This document shows positions 62,095 to 64,000 of a stretch of 64,000 nucleotides of DNA, one piece after another (position 1 is the stretch's first letter; the number at the start of each line of letters is the position of its first letter). The DNA comes from Sphingobacteriales bacterium 44-15. GTDB lineage: Bacteria > Bacteroidota > Bacteroidia > Chitinophagales > Chitinophagaceae. A model generated the notes under the pieces. The model was not told the origin of the DNA. It did not search any database and worked only from the letters and a program-made list of their open reading frames with translations. The DNA lies in assembly GCA_001899685.1 (NCBI GenBank), contig MKWG01000003.1:310001-374000 (forward strand). The letters are read 5' to 3'. Position numbers and translations under genes: made by a program.

Positions 62095-62592
62095 TCAATT
62101 TTTAGCAATATTATGTAAGTTCTTAGCTAAGGCGTTGCGCCTGCTCTTATTGAATGTGAACATATCCCAAAACCAAACCCTCTTATCAATACCTAATTCA
62201 TATCTTTTTTTCACAGTAATACTATCATTCATAAGATTGTAATGAAAAGCATAGCTCTCTTCAAATCGTATTGGTAGTTGCCCAAGTGTCAATACCATCG
62301 CGGGCAAAGCTTCTGTCTTGGCAAGAGACCCTACACGGTGTTTTTCTAACGGTAATAACTGAATTTTTTGATTACATAAGCTATCGGATGTAACCGCGAA
62401 AAGACCTGCTTTTTTAAGAATGCCATATTCATAAGGTAGCGCTTTTGAATTAACTACGTACACCATTACCTGTGCAGCACCCTGATCCTTAATTTGATCA
62501 GAAATAAGATCAGTCCGCCTTATTTGCCTGTAGGAGTAACAGCTACCCAATATAAATGGCAATAGAAATATGAAGGTTAGTATTTTTAGCAT
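62095..62592 (-). CDS. Uncharacterised lipoprotein
   Basis: A 165-residue lipoprotein: LLPFILGSCYSY, lipobox Cys near residue 18. The mature part has a basic patch (RQIRRTDLISDQIKDQG), a beta-rich middle, and a C-terminus WDMFTFNKSRRNALAKNLHN. I do not recognise the family. It ends 18 bp before the frameshifted gene and starts 18 bp after the next one, so it belongs to the same minus-strand run. Probably a Bacteroidota-restricted surface or periplasmic protein. Confidence 0.65.
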   Translation of the reverse strand: MLKILTFIFLLPFILGSCYSYRQIRRTDLISDQIKDQGAAQVMVYVVNSKALPYEYGILKKAGLFAVTSDSLCNQKIQLLPLEKHRVGSLAKTEALPAMVLTLGQLPIRFEESYAFHYNLMNDSITVKKRYELGIDKRVWFWDMFTFNKSRRNALAKNLHNIAKN

Positions 62593-62609
62593 AGAAAATA
62601 TTTTTCATT

Positions 62610-63062
62610 TCATTCTGCAAATACACTAACTAACTGCATACAGATGGTTTCACGATAAACACATTCCTTACCCTCAACACCATAAACAATCTTCCCCGTA
62701 TATACTGAATTTGCATCCATGTTGTAGAAGTATTTTAATGAATAAGGAAATATGACGGTGGTATCACTTTGCCCGAAGATAAGAATTGACCGGGCCGCGC
62801 ATTTCGGGTTCATCCTCACCTTGCTTCTTCTTTGTAATTTTACCCCGTTATTATATAAATCAATAAATGTATTTACCAAACAAGGTGTTGGAATAGCAAT
62901 CGGTCTATCAGAGTTATTTCTAAATGTTAGCTTAATATTTTTGTCACAGGTAATTTCACAAGTCAATACTATATAATCTAAATTATGTGTACTTGTATTG
63001 ATACCTGAATTTGCTGAACAACCTGCATTCAAAAAAAGAAGAATAGACAACATCTTATACAT
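62610..63062 (-). CDS. Uncharacterised lipoprotein
   Basis: A 150-residue lipoprotein. The signal ends LLFLNAGCSANSG with lipobox Cys near residue 15. The remainder has beta-sandwich-like stretches (YIVLTCEITCDKNIKLTFRN, DRPIAIPTPCLVNTFIDLY) and about five further Cys, so disulphides are possible in the periplasm. The family is unknown. The ATG at 63062 is preferred to a TTG upstream; a third ATG at 63053 also fits. A perfect hairpin lies 90 bp upstream of its start. Confidence 0.65.
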   Translation of the reverse strand: MYKMLSILLFLNAGCSANSGINTSTHNLDYIVLTCEITCDKNIKLTFRNNSDRPIAIPTPCLVNTFIDLYNNGVKLQRRSKVRMNPKCAARSILIFGQSDTTVIFPYSLKYFYNMDANSVYTGKIVYGVEGKECVYRETICMQLVSVFAE

Positions 63063-63151
63063 ACGGCTTTGTTTGATTACCAAAACAGTTATTTTACGTC
63101 AGATGCTAAAAATGTAAAAAATCCATATTTCGGATAACCGAATTTACCAAT

Positions 63152-63184
63152 AGGGTTTCCAACCTTTGAAAGGTTGGAAACCCT
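63152..63184. repeat. Perfect 33-nt palindrome (16-bp stem, one-base loop)
   Basis: AGGGTTTCCAACCTTT, a single G, then its exact complement. It lies in the gap between the small lipoprotein gene and the porin-like gene. The GGTTTCCAACC-type palindrome is a dispersed element in many Bacteroidota genomes (general knowledge). With no T-run it is not a typical terminator. Confidence 0.8.
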
Positions 63185-63197
63185 GCTATCGTAATGT

Positions 63198-63896
63198 CTA
63201 AAACCTATACCCGATTGAAAGACCGCCCTGCACTGTTTTCATGAAACTTCTTTCATCACTCACGCCATTATACGACATATCAACATCCAGCAAACCCAAT
63301 TGCCCGTTGAGGTGGATATACAGGTTTTTAGAAAATTCATAACCGATAAGAATATTAGCCCCAAAATCGAAAGGCTTGGTATATGGTATTGTTCTGCTGT
63401 TTTCACTCCAGGAAGAGTCGGCACTGGAAAAGTCGTTTAAGAATTTCAGCTTTCCTTTAACGCTCATACCATTAGCCTCGGCCTTCCAGCGGCCGCTAAG
63501 CCCGTAAGCAATATACGGACCTGCCCCCAATAGCATTCTGCCATTTCCAACCTGTGGCTTAAAAATAAAGTTAACCGGCAATTCTATGTAATAGCTGGTG
63601 AATTTAATTTTGTCAACACCCAAAAGATATTGGGCGCCCCCATCCTTATCTATCGTATATCCTTTGCTGGTAAATAGTAATGCAGGTTGCAAAGAGAACT
63701 TATCCGCAAGCACCAGGTCTGCCGTTCCTCCAAGATGGAACCCCGGACGTAATTTTACCTTAGTGTAGCCGCTTTCATCTTTTAATAACATTGCAGACAA
63801 ATTGCCTCCGGCTTTTATGCCTCATTGCACCTGTGCCGAAATTGTATGGGTGATAGCAATATAGACTAATAGTAAGGTCGCAATTTTCAGTTTCAT
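63198..63896 (-). pseudogene. Outer-membrane beta-barrel (porin-family) protein with in-frame TGA
   Basis: The 200-residue frame at 63198-63800 has the alternating strands of OmpW/porin-family barrels (LRPGFHLGGTADLVLADKFS, FSLQPALLFTSKGYTIDKDG, LLGAGPYIAYGLSGRWKAEA, NILIGYEFSKNLYIHLNGQL). The real start is the ATG at 63896: a signal peptide (KLKIATLLLVYIAITHTISAQ) is in the same frame but meets TGA at 63822-63824, followed in frame by GIKAGGNLSAML. Relatives have Trp after the AQVQ motif, so TGG to TGA is the likely change. Nothing suggests stop recoding, since other genes here end in TGA. Confidence 0.8.
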
Positions 63897-64000
63897 GTTT
63901 TTCCGGTTTAAGTTTTTATATTATGAGGGTTTAATAACGTGTTGCGCCGTATCATACATCCTCCTGTATATCAGGAATAATACTTCCTGATAACTTCCGG

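Noticed and set aside
63822-63824. TGA recoding as Trp or selenocysteine
   Set aside because: Other genes in the window end in TGA (for example msrB), and no SECIS-like context or recoding machinery is seen; a nonsense change is simpler.

Overview
The window reads as chromosomal DNA from a Bacteroidota bacterium, most likely family Chitinophagaceae. The signs are a short-form RpoD, promoter -7 elements of the type TAnnTTTG in place of -10 boxes, few Shine-Dalgarno sequences, a TonB-dependent receptor, a one-gene-per-subunit nuo operon with a short NuoG, LytTR two-component systems with a propeller sensor kinase, and many lipoproteins. No rRNA, tRNA, CRISPR array or intact insertion sequence was found. 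Translation uses TAA, TAG and TGA as stops.

Layout. 0-4.1 kb (minus): a TonB-dependent receptor and a beta-helix lipoprotein. 4.2-9.3 kb (plus): a large SGNH/PVC-type haem protein, a ThuA-like lipoprotein and a sugar isomerase. 9.3-9.9 kb: a gene-free repeat region. 9.9-24.3 kb (minus): a complete nuoA-N operon for respiratory complex I, interrupted by a SnoaL-like gene (between nuoE and nuoF) and a repeat-flanked GxxExxY gene (between nuoF and nuoG). 24.5-28.3 kb (minus): a TonB, small membrane protein, PstS-like, TPR operon. 28.4-29.1 kb: a decayed Rpn-type nuclease. 29.1-34 kb (plus): Tat-exported isomerase, Tat-exported Gfo/Idh/MocA oxidoreductase and a second PVC-type cytochrome. 34-35.7 kb: MsrB and an aldo/keto reductase. 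36.3-39.6 kb: a hybrid kinase, Hpt and LytTR regulator that together can form a phosphorelay. 39.7-43.4 kb: a LolA-like exported protein, adenine deaminase and an orphan contractile tail sheath protein. 43.5-47.3 kb: a LytTR regulator and propeller histidine kinase. 47.6-52.6 kb: a tandem DUF4242 lipoprotein, an M20 dipeptidase, an LptF/LptG permease, an unknown protein and a START-like protein. 52.9-57.8 kb: housekeeping genes rpoD, ffh, rpsP, rimM and pyrD. 57.8-63.9 kb: accessory genes (antitoxin-like, Uma2, LVIVD lipoprotein, Tai4-like, small lipoproteins), two of them broken by single changes.

How it fits together. The two PVC-cytochrome loci look like periplasmic sugar or glycoside oxidation modules that could pass electrons to the respiratory chain, while complex I oxidises NADH in the same cell. 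The TonB operon would energise outer-membrane uptake such as the receptor at the left end. The most unusual items are the GxxExxY cassette placed exactly at the nuoF/nuoG junction, the tail sheath gene with no other phage or injection-system gene nearby, a family of intergenic hairpins built from iterated short words, and two small candidate transcripts (35.8-36.0 kb and 49.9-50.0 kb) that standard gene finding would miss.
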